NCBI GenBank assembly: GCA_032358165.1
Contig: JAALGY010000061.1
Coordinates: 1,054,001-1,118,000, forward strand
Length of the DNA stretch: 64,000 nt
Direction of reading: 5' to 3'
Origin: Diplosphaera chodatii
Taxonomy: Eukaryota; Chlorophyta; Trebouxiophyceae; Prasiolales; Stichococcaceae
Shown: positions 44,276 to 54,319 of the stretch, in pieces
Numbering within the stretch: the first letter of the stretch is position 1
Layout of the letters: the number at the start of each line of letters is the position of its first letter
The notes under the pieces: generated by a model
Databases searched by the model: none
What the model saw: the letters and a program-made list of their open reading frames with translations, nothing else
Told to the model about the DNA's origin: nothing
Program-made: the position numbers and the translations under genes

Positions 44276-46004
44276 ATGGCGCAGCTGCGCATGCTGCAGC
44301 GTGTCGTCAGCCAAATCCGCGGCGCACCAGTCCTGCACCGGGTGAGGCACTGCTGACAAAAGCCAACGCAAGAGAGGGCTACCGTCTGCACAATCCCCGC
44401 TGTGAGTCTCATGCATCACGGGCGGAGGCACCTGCTGCATTCAGGTAGCTGCCGCCCGCCTGCAATATGCAAGCGATGCCACAGGCCAGGCGGAGCCCCA
44501 GGCACCACATGCCAGCGGCGCAGTGTTCAACACGGTAATCATCAACTTCTGATACCATCATTCCATGCTCGTCAGCCACATACTTGTCGTTGGATGCTCT
44601 ACATCAGGGCGCACCGCAGCGCTGTTCTGAGAGGCCTGGTGCACCTCAGGCTGGGACAGAGGTGTTGGCAGCCGACCCTGGGCCCCAGGCAGCCACCCCT
44701 GCAGCCGTGACGCCGCCAGCACAGCCGCTTGCAGGCGCCAGGCTCCAGCCGGCGGCCGCCGTGACGCCTGCTGCTGCAGCGAAGGCTGCCGAGGCAGTGG
44801 CAGCCGCCGAGGCTGTGAGAGCGGCGGAAGCTGCTGGAGCCACTCCGGCGGCCGCAGAGGCAGCGGCACAGCAGGCCGATGGTGCTGACACAGGCACAAC
44901 GGCACCTGGTGCACAGGGCGCGGCAGACGCTGCTGGTAGTGACACAGCGTCGGCGGAGTTTGATCCGGGGGAGCTCAGCGAGGAGCAGCGTGATGTGCTG
45001 GCGACCATCGTCCGTGAGGCGCTGGCTTCCGAGGTACCACTTCGCTGGCCTAGTTCAGGGCAGCCAGACTGGAGAGCCGCTACAAAATGGCATTGCCAGT
45101 GCATGAACTGTGGACTGGCGCCAAGGGTCCAGCTGCCGCCCCCGCCAGGTCATCCCAAGTGGCTGCAGCAAGGGTGCAATGAGGCGTTTCGGGGCTGTGC
45201 TGCACCGTAGGAGGCGGTGCGGCAGCTGGTGCGCGCACAGCGGGCTGTGCTGGGCGGCCGCCGTCCTGACCTGGGGGCGGCCGCGGGGCAGGACGCGGCC
45301 GCGGCGGAGCCCCTGAGGCGGCTGGCGCCAGCGCTGCGGGCGCGGCCGTCGGCGCTCAGCCCGCTGTGGGGCCTCACCGGCGCCGCGGCGGGCGTGGCCG
45401 CGGGCATCGCCCCCCGCAAAGTCGCCGACGCCATCAGAGGTGGGCGGGGCGCCTGTGGACTGGATGTTCCAGCGTTGCGCTGGTAGCACGCCAGTGGCAA
45501 GGCCTTCACACGGTGGCTAACTATAAGTGGCACTGGCTTTGCGCGGAGCACTGCTTTGCAAACGTCCCTGCAGCCGGGTGCCGAGGACTGATGTGCGACT
45601 CCCGCTGCAGCCGGCGCTGCCGAGGCGCTCACGGAGCGGTACACGGGGCACCTGCGCCGCATCGCCGGCCTGGGGCTGTCCGACAGCCCGGCGGCCGAGG
45701 CGCTGCGCACCTCCCTCCGCACGCTGCGCGACATGCCGCGCACCCCCGAGGATGCGCCCCTGGTGCGGGTCAACCCAGCGCCCTGTCCCGGTGTCCATCG
45801 CGTGTCGCTCGCAGGCGGTATGCCATAATACTGGTTGTGTGTCCAACATCCATCGAGCCTCCAGGGTGCTGTGCGCAGATCCCGGACCTGATCAGCTCGA
45901 TCATGAACCAGCGGCCGCCGCGCAACATGAGCCTGCCGGAGGGCATCGGCGGCGTCACCAAGCTGGGCTTCCAGGCGCTGTTCGCGGCCACCTCCCACAT
46001 CTGA
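44276..46004 (+). CDS. COQ7-like protein lacking most di-iron ligands (predicted pseudoenzyme)
   Basis: The ATG at 44276 begins MAQLRMLQRVVSQIRGAPVL, a basic amphipathic mitochondrial-type presequence. Exon 2 (about 44446-44535) and an Ala-rich exon (about 44610-45033) lead into a region that aligns with COQ7, the demethoxyubiquinone hydroxylase, over its whole length: LASEEAVRQLVRAQRAVLGG (for HAGEYGANRIYAGQMAVLGR), LRARPSALSPLWGLTGAAAG (RVRPTVLMPLWNVLGFALGA), AAEALTERYTGHLRRI, and the closing IGGVTKLGFQALFAATSHI. The first Glu is kept, but the central ExxH motif reads DAAA and the last ExxH region reads LRDMPRTPEDAPL, so most ligands are gone. Splice phases agree at the 45440/45609 and 45768/45881 junctions. 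The fold call is fairly sure. Loss of catalysis is inferred. A role as scaffold or lipid binder in the coenzyme Q complex is possible. Confidence 0.6.
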
Positions 46005-46655
46005 GCCCCAGGCCGGGGGGTGGCGCGCCCCGGGCAGCAGGCGTCAGCTGCCGCAGCCAGCTGCGCAGGCACGCTGGGCCGCCGGGCGCGATCAGACGCG
46101 GCACCGCATGCTCAGGTCAGAAGGAGGTACCAGGGGCGCATTGCCTGGTGCATATGTTTACACCCAATCAATTATAGCAACACAAGTCCTCACAGCAGTG
46201 CCTTTACTGACACAAGGTTCAGTGTCTGCTTGAGGTTGTGATTGTGGCCGTATGTCACGAGGCCATACTTGTCGCGTTGCAAAGCTGTGATCAGATGTGT
46301 GAACCTCATAAAACGACAAACTGACAGGGCAAGGGTCTGCGTGTCCATACAGCAGTGCTGATCAGTACTCCTGAGCCTATCAGACCTGCTGAGAGCTGTC
46401 AGGCAGCAGCAATCAGCAAAGGCAACGGATGAAGATACGACTGCAAAATGTGCAGCGGCTTGGAAAGGAGGAAGTCTTGCATGCAACACTGCAGTCTCGC
46501 TGCCTAGTTGCTTCTGACAGCGCAAAGTACGGGTATCTACCTTCAGCGTGCTTACAGTAGCAACACAGGTCATCCAACTAGTCTCGGCAGATCTTCGCGT
46601 CTACTTCTGAACCACCCACCTGCAAGTCCTGGCTAAAACTTCAACCCCACAGAAT
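46005..46655. other. Intergenic region between convergent gene ends
   Basis: Between the COQ7-like gene (+) and the unidentified 46656 gene (-). Less GC-rich; short frames only. Presumed 3' untranslated sequence. Confidence 0.45.
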
Positions 46656-49600
46656 TCACTGGATGGTGCTACCAGCCACGGCGGCCCGCTGCGCTGCAGC
46701 AAATGGTGATGCCTGCGCGGCCGCCGCAGCTGCAGCACTGTGGTCGCTGCTGCCGCCAGGGGTGTCGTTGGTGCCCTGCATACGGGCACTGCTATCGCTG
46801 TCGGGCGAGCTGCCGGCCGCTTTGGACGGCTGCTGCCGCTTCCGTGCTCCCGCGGCACCTTCGGGACTGTATGCTGGTTGGGAGCGGCTGCGGACGGAGC
46901 CGCCCTTCCTGCGCTTGGCCCCCACCAACCGGTGCTCGGGGCTCGGGGCTGTGATGTTGTTCCCCACGGCCTGTGCTGCCCCCCCCACTGCGCACGCACC
47001 AGGACTGGCGGCTTGCATTGCTGCGTCCGTGCTGCCTGCAGTCGCCATGCGCTGGGCGGCGGCCGGCAGCTGCGGCTCGGCGGCAGCCGCCTGGTGGCCG
47101 TCATGTCGGCCGCCGAGGCGGCTGACAGGCCCCGCTGCACTTGCCGCCTGCGATGCGGAGACCTTTGCAATTGAGATATGGGTGTCGGTGGATCTTCAGC
47201 AATGGTCCAGATTCTGCTGGAGTCAGCATTGAACGCTTGGCTGTTGCCTGGCTGAGCTGAAAAATATGGGTCAACTCACGTGTGGTCATGCATGCTCACC
47301 TGAGCCGCAAGACTGGCGGCCGCCGCTGCCAGCTGCAGCGCCGGGGAGTCGCGGCCGTTGGCCGCCGCCTCGGCCAGGGCCGCCAGGCCGCCGGGCCGCT
47401 TCTCGGCGCCCCCACTCCGCAGCAGGCTGCCGAAGTGGGGCAGCGGCTGGCTGCGCACGCGCACGGTGCGATTTGGGCGCCGGAGCCCCAGCGACGGCTG
47501 CGCTGACATGTGGGCCTTCGCTGGCGTCGGCTGCGGGACCACACGCTGTGGCGCCAGGTGATGCTGCGCTGGCGTGCTGTCCGCCGCCGGCAGACTTCGC
47601 ACCCCCACAGCGGCTGCTGGAACGTCAGCTGGCGGCTGGCCCTGGCCACCCACCGCAGCAGCGGCTGCAGCACGCACTGCCTGCAATGCCAGGCCTCTGA
47701 CGATCAGCACCATATCCATGATGAACAGGCCGGTCGTCAGCATGCAGGCGGAGAGTGACAATTCCTGTCACCGGATGGTGGCCTGCTGCAATCAGAAAGC
47801 GTTTGAGCGTACCTCGCCGGAGCGTAGGTCGGAGTGCAGCGTGTCGGAGCGCGTGCCCCGCGGCTGGTTGGGCCACAGCTGCTGAAACGCAGACGAACCC
47901 TGCAACACCACACAGAACAAGCTATGCAGAACACCACCAGAGGCTGTCCTGCTTGACGTAGGCAAGCACTATACGCCGGTGTGGGATGTCTGCAACAGAG
48001 TACATACAGCGGGCTGCATGCGGTGCTAGTGTTTCTTTCCTCACCTGGGCGGTGCGCAGCGTCTCTGCGGCGTCGCGCTGCACCTTGATGAAGGCGCGGA
48101 AGCGGGCGGTGCTGGCCAGCAGCTCCGGCCCCGGGTCGCCCACCACCTTCTGCGGGGCCCGAACGCAGCAGCCGTCAAGTGGCTGCGATGATCGTTCTGG
48201 AACACCGCCAGGGCCGCCGCCTCACGTAAAGCCGGTGCGCGCGCCGAACGGAGCGTGCTGGGCAGCTCAGATGCGCCGCACATGTTAAAGGGGTGCAGTA
48301 GGTGGTGCAGTCCCTGCGCCCACGTGCGCACCTGGCGGCCGGACACGACGCAGTTGATCTCCTCCGCCAGCGCCGCCGCGTGGTCCGGGATGACCGCGAT
48401 CGCCGGGTACCCCGGCGGCCGGTTGGCGTTGTACACCATCGCGGCGTAGGCCGCCATGCGCGCGTGCGCCGCCGCATCCACCACCGCGTTCCTGCAGTGC
48501 CGGAGGTCGCCTCAGGCCTGCTGGACCCCGGTTGCAGCAGCTCAACAGGCTCGAGAAGGCCACAGCGCCCGGCGCCCTGCTGCAGTGTGTCGCTCCAGGG
48601 CTGGTGGTGGTGCATGCCAGAGGGTGTGTAACCATATGAGTAAGAGCGGCAACCTGGGGCGCTTGGCGGTGGGCAGCGCGCCGGCGGGGCCGGCCCCGGC
48701 GGCGGGGTCCGCCGGCGGCGGCGTGGGGGCGGACTCGGCGACGCAGGAGCGCTTGCGCACGGAGCGCGGCCGCCGCTGCACCGCTGCAGGGTGGGCGGGG
48801 GTCTCCGCCGGCGCCTCCCTCCGTGGCCCTGTAGCGAGGAAACCATGCTGATGAAATGTTCTGGCATACACCCAACTGCATATCTGACCAATTGTGTTGT
48901 GCATATGAGCACACGCTGCAGACCGACTGCTGGACGACCGGAGATGAGGGAAGATTACCGAGGGATGTGCTGCGGTTGCTGCTGCTGTTGGGCTCGCTGG
49001 GGGGCGACACCGCCATGGGCTCCTCCTGCTCCCGGTCCTCAGCTGCCACCGGCGCCTGCTGCTGCTGCAGCGGCTGCGCGACTGCTGCCGCCTGCACCAG
49101 GCACACGGCGGCATGTGGCTACTGCACTCCCCGCACAGCAAGCGCCTGTATTGCTGTGCATTCCTTCGATGGTCATCACGGCACCCAACCCTGGAGATGC
49201 CGGTCTGTGGCAACCCTTGTTGCTGCCGTTTCCGCGGGCGCACCTGACTGTCGCCTCCGCTGGCGGGACGGCCAAAGCGGTAGGGCTCCAGGGTGGGCGC
49301 CACGCTGTGGAAGGCGCTGGTGTCGGAGCCCCAGCTGGGGCGCGGCCCCGCGCGGCCCCCCCTCCCGCCGCCGCCCTGCACACAAAGCAGCTCCACAGCC
49401 TGGTGACACCACGCCTGCTGGCTCCTGAGACACTTGCAGCCTTGAGATTGCTGACCCTTGCTGTGCAGGGGCTGTGCTGCTGCCACCCCCAAGCTGCAGC
49501 ACTTTCCATAAAAGCTCCAGAGCTTCATGTCACCGCCTGCCATGTGCCAGCATGCATGGATGGCAGAAGCAGGATGGGGTACGTGATTGCAAGGACGGGA

Positions 49601-51850
49601 ATACACGGCAGTGCGCCTGCGCACCAGCTGCGCCAGGCCGGCAGTCGCCTCCCGCTCGTCCAGCGTGGGGGTGGCGTGGCGCTGCGGCCCGATGAGCCCC
49701 GCCGCCAGCTGGCGCCGGTGCTCCGCCACCACCGCGGCGGCAGCCTCAGCCGCAGCCGCCTGCGCCGCCGTCGGTGACAGCCTCTGCGCCTCCATGACCG
49801 CCGCATCTGCCTGCGTGGGCCCCAGCCGCACACCGGGGCCGCCCCGGACTGCGGCCCCCGGCCGCCCCGACTCCACGCGGGCCAGCCCCAGCAGCGGCGG
49901 CTCCCCCCGGCCGCCCGAAGGCGAGCGGCCCGGCGACAGCGGCCCCGCGTCGAGGCGGCTCGACGGCGGCCGCCCCGACAGCGTGCGCAGGTCGTCCATC
50001 CTGCCGGACTCCACTCGGCTGGGGGTACCCTGCAGCAGTGGCAAGTACTGTTCAAGTCGAGCCCTTCGTCTCCGCCGACAGATGCATGGCTGTTGCAGAT
50101 GCTGGACTGTAGTCATCACTGGTGCCAGCGCAGGTGTATCATGCAGCTTCACAAGCAGGTGCAAAGCCCTTCGCCAGCCGCTTAGAGCAGGACTACCCAA
50201 TGAGCCGACCAGTGCCCCCCGCTTCTGGTGGGGGATGGCGCACCAGGCTGTCACTCCGGGCGGCCGCGAAGACGCGGGCCAGGTCGGGGGGCGTGACGCG
50301 CCGCAGCGTCTTTGCCGGCAGGCAGAAGCTGCCGCTGTGCACCCGCAGGCAGCTGCCCTCCCGCTGCACTGGCGGCGGCTGCAGGAACACCTGCTCGAAG
50401 ATGAGCAACACCATCACAAAAGTGCCCCAGAGCACTGATTTCGTTGTTTGATGGCAGCACCGCACACGGCAACATGCTGTGGCAGGCTGCAGACACAGTC
50501 CTGTGTGCCGGTAGACCTGCAGCAGCATGAAGCTGCCCCACAAGTTGTGCCTCAGGAGTGCTCACCGTCTTGTCATCTCCCTCCTCGCTGGTGGTGGTGG
50601 CGGCGTCCCCCTCAGCGGGGGCCGCGGCGGCCTCGCCTGCGGTCGCGTCCATGGCCTCTGCTGAGGCCGTCTGCGCCTGAGGCAGCGCGGCGATTGGCAC
50701 GCCGAACAGTCGGTCCTGTGATGCAACGGGCATTGATTGATTTTGACAAGCAACGCAACTCCGAAAAAGTCGACAGATAAGCGAGATGATTCAGAACTCT
50801 GGTGTGCAGACATGCTATCAACATAGAGACTTCCCTCTGTGTGAACGCACCTGTGCACGTGTGGCTGCTGCGGCGCGGATGGCCGCGGTGAGCTCCGCGG
50901 GCAGCGGCGGCGCCGCAGCATCCGCCGGCTGCCCGTCCGGCTGCCCCTGTTGAACCGTCGCCTGGTGGCTGGGCGAGCCCGGCTGTGAGGCCTCGTGGCC
51001 GCGAGCAACCTGCACCGCTGTCAGCCGCGCCTGCACAGGGAAGTGTGGTCCGAGTCTGGTCTGCCGGGCACTCAGCAAACTAGCTCGTGCTGCACGCAAG
51101 CCCACCGTACACTAAAGCCTGAATGTATAGTGCAGCGGCTCACTCATACACATGCCTGAGCGATGTTAATGATCTGCACTTAGACACCCTACGATCGCGA
51201 GCCCTTTGTGAACATTGCAACCGATCGAGGCACACCTGCAGCTTGGCCAGCAGGCCGTTGCCGCTGGCCGCCGCGGCCGGGTGCTGCGGTGCCGGCGGCG
51301 CGGGCAGCGGCGCGGTGTCGGTGAGGCGCCCGGTGTCCGACAGCGCCAGGGAGCCGATGGCCGTCAGAGCCGACATCTGCTGCGACGGGGTGGCGCTGTC
51401 CAGGGGCATGTGGTGGAGGGGGACCCTAGCGGCGCCCCCGGTGTCCGGGAACCTGTACCCGGTCTGCGCCTGGGCTGGGGCGCTGGCGCGGCGGCAGCTG
51501 CCGGCCGCCGCGGCCGCGTGGAAGGGGTTGGGCAGGTCCGCCGCGGCTGCTACCCGGAACGGGTTCGGCGGCGACGACGCCGCCTTGACGGAGTGCTGTC
51601 CCGCGGGGGCGCCCAGCATTGGGATGCCTTTCGGCTGAGCGCCTTTGAGCGCCGCCATCTGTGCAGCGGCTGCCGCGAGCCCGGCCTCCTCCGTCATCTT
51701 CGCCCACGGCTGGCTCTGCTCCGGGTGCTGCAGCTGCCGCCGCCGCTGCTGCAGCTGCTGCGCTGTCACGGGTGCTGGGATGCTGGCGCGCCGCCGTGAC
51801 AACGCTGCCTGGGTCCGCTGCTCAGCCGGCGTGCTACCTGCAGCACACTA
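46656..51850 (-). CDS. Large low-complexity protein, family not recognised
   Basis: A chain of minus-strand exons with good donors and acceptors. The most 5' one seen begins after a GCTGCAG acceptor near 51837 and encodes TPAEQRTQAALSRRRASIPA, then PWAKMTEEAGLAAAAAQMAA. Others include VFLQPPPVQREGSCLRVHSG with FCLPAKTLRRVTPPDLARVF (about 50250-50400), RVESGRMDDLRTLSGRPPSS (about 49970-50030), AHARMAAYAAMVYNANRPPG with YPAIAVIPDHAAALAEEINC (about 48340-48470), and ASTARFRAFIKVQRDAAETL (about 48055-48125). The last exon has a basic patch (RLVGAKRRKGGSVRSRSQ) and ends AAVAGSTIQ with TGA at 46656. Composition (Ala, Gln, Pro, Ser, Arg) suggests a nuclear, largely disordered protein. No domain was identified. 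The first exon, with the ATG, is not located and may lie in 51900-52400. It could be two genes. Confidence 0.45.
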
Positions 51851-54319
51851 GTTTCGACCGGTTGGAGAGACACCTGGTCGACGTCATGCCTCTGGGAGCA
51901 CCCCTCTCCCCAAAAGCTCCCCGGTCCTGCTGCAGCTGCTTGCTTGCTCCCCTATGCACCAGCACACATGGCACAGCAGGATGTTGCTGCCTGCCGCTTC
52001 GCTCCGTTCGGATGCCAGATAACGCTTTCACACACCGACGCTCAACACTTCAGGTAGCGCGAGGACTGGGCGCGCCACGAAACCACTCACTAACGCCCCG
52101 TTTCGTCACTGCGAATACCGAAACTGCACGAGCGCGCACTTGATTCTGTTATTGGCGGGCTGAGCAGCCCAGCAAGTGTCGATACACTCTCAGTCGCACT
52201 TCCAGGCTGACAATCTCTCGATGGCGCTGTGTTGAGGGGCCACGCACGCTGCGCGTCCTGCAACGGCAGCTATGACTGCCACCCAGCACCGAAGTGCCTG
52301 CAGAAACGGTCCGCATCTCCGCAATGCTGAACACGATGACACACCAAGGACTGCAGGCAGGCTGCCGGGTGCACCAGTGCCCGCGGGTGCAGGGGCCTGG
52401 CGGGACCTCAGCCGTGGTGGAGAAGTTATCGCAAACCGGGAAGTGCAGCTAGGATCCGCTGCGCCGAATGTGCCACAATGGCAGCTTGCACCTACTCATG
52501 TTGCCGAGGCGTCGTGTGTCGCCCATGCGAGGCCGGTTCCCCTACCAGGCGGCTCTGAGCAGGTCGTAGTGCCGCTCGACTGACATGCACGTGTGCAGTC
52601 GCTCATCCGGGTCACAGCAACGGGACGCGCTGATGACACAGCGAGGGGCATTCAAGTATCGCGCACTGTACGGCGTCGCTGCCCATCAGCAGGGTTGACG
52701 CACCATAGCCGAGTAGAAGTGCCGCGCAGCAGGCACCCGAGCCAAATCCGCCAGGTGCGGAGTCACAATCCTGCGCCCACGGTCTCGGAGTGTGGCAGGT
52801 CCTGCTCCAGCAATGATGGCACTGTCATGCAGCCGTGCAAGCTGCGGTCGACGGACGACACCGACATGTTTGCCTGCAACGGCCGTGATGTAATTCTGCG
52901 GGTTTAGGGCAACTTTGGCGCCAAAAGCGCCGCAGTGCACCGCTCGTCTTCCTGGCAAGCGATGCCATGACAGCGCGGCAGCCAGGACTTATCCAAGACC
53001 ATGGACACAGGGCTATGGCAATGAGGGGCTGAACCGTCGGAAGGACCCTTCGACAGAGCGGGGCCCATATTTTCATCGGGCGTGATAATGCTGCCAATGC
53101 TGCCGCACGGTTTCGAGCTGAAACGGTGTCCGCGTGAAACGATGTGAAACTAGCGACGTAAAGTTGCAAGATGCTGAAAGGGTGGTCGTCCCAAATCATC
53201 CCGGACCTGCTGCCTTGTGTTGGCCTTGCCCGCGGCATGCCGGCTCCCCAGAGCTGCCCTGCCCAAATGTCGATGACCCTGGCGCTCCATGCCGATGTAT
53301 GAAGCAAACAGGAGCCCTTGCGGGGAAAGTGCGCATGCAAACCATCGGAAGGTGCAAGCTTGCGACCGCTGTCGGACAATAATGGTCATGTCGGACGGCC
53401 CAGCTGTCGCTTGTGGGGCGGCGATCTGCGACTCACGAGGGGGCCCAGTAGTACACGCCCAATACGAGCAGCCCGGCAGCTCTGGTGGCGTATCTAGCGC
53501 GACGTCTGCATGCGGTTGCACGCATTGCAACATATGTCACCTTCGGAGTGCAAGCGCAGCAGGGCGACTGCGCTCGCCCGCCGCACCAGCACCTCGAAGC
53601 CGTCCCCGCCAGGCTGCATCACGTAGGCGTGTTGCCAAGCACAACGTTGCATAACCAGAGATGTGTGCATCGGTGCATGGTACCATTGGGTCAGCACACC
53701 AGGCACTACAAATCTGATCACACCGTCCGCAGCACTGATCAGCCGGTCCCGTGCCAACCCGCACAACCCGCTGCTCGGTGCCCGAAGCTGTACGACTGTG
53801 CTAGGGGTGCACAGGAACGTATAACATGCGTGCAACACAGCCGCATGCTGCCTCAGGCCCCGCAGTACAGCCTGTCACCATTCTGATGGCCGCCGCAGGT
53901 GACAGGCCACTGCAACACATGCCGGCTTAAGTAATAACCCGGGACTGGTACTTTGAGCGTGAAGCGTTGGATTGTAAAGTCTACACGCAGTCGCTTCGCA
54001 TGCAATGAACGGGAGCACAGCGAGCCGTGTTTTGAGCTAACATTGCCGCCTGTTGCACTGCCGGTTTGTCGTCTACAGCAAACAGCGGAAAACGCAGCCG
54101 AATACAGTTGCGCATCTTGTCCTCCAACGACTTGCAGCCAGTGTGCTGCGCCCAGAGTATATAAACTCTACTTCAATCCCTGCAATTCCGCAACTGAGGC
54201 TGCCCCTATGGTGCTCACGACAGGCTACCCCCCTTCAAACACGCAACTGTCATCAACTTGTACGCCCCCGGCCAGCTGCTGGCGGCTGGGGACCCGAACG
54301 GATGCCTTGGTGGCGCAGG
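51851..54319. other. 2.5-kb region without a confident gene
   Basis: Should include the promoter and first exon(s) of the 46656-51850 gene and the 3' untranslated region of the PHD gene. A minus-strand ATG frame at 52149-52334 is one candidate first exon. Another minus-strand frame, 52825-53379, is open for 184 codons but matches nothing I know. A perfect E2F-type palindrome sits at 52914-52925. A TATAAA-like stretch near 54158-54166 has no gene at a suitable distance. Confidence 0.4.
52914..52925. promoter_or_regulatory. E2F-type palindrome
   Basis: The bases read TTTGGCGCCAAA, a perfect palindrome matching the E2F/DP consensus TTTSSCGC on both strands. In plants and algae such sites mark S-phase genes. 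It lies about 1.1 kb upstream of the first recognised exon of the 46656-51850 gene. Confidence 0.45.

Noticed and set aside
44640..45040. Ala-rich exon of the COQ7-like gene as a separate structural protein
   Set aside because: It is flanked by proper splice sites and continues in phase into the COQ7-like part, so it is a linker of that protein.
48340..48470. Possible homeodomain (LAEEINCVVSGRQVRTWA resembles a third helix)
   Set aside because: A good GTGCGC donor cuts after SGRQ, and the next exon (KVVGDPGPELL) does not continue a WFxNxR helix. The rest of the 60-residue domain is not recognisable.
54158..54166. TATAAA-like sequence
   Set aside because: No gene starts at a suitable distance on the + strand; it lies in the presumed 3' region of the PHD gene.
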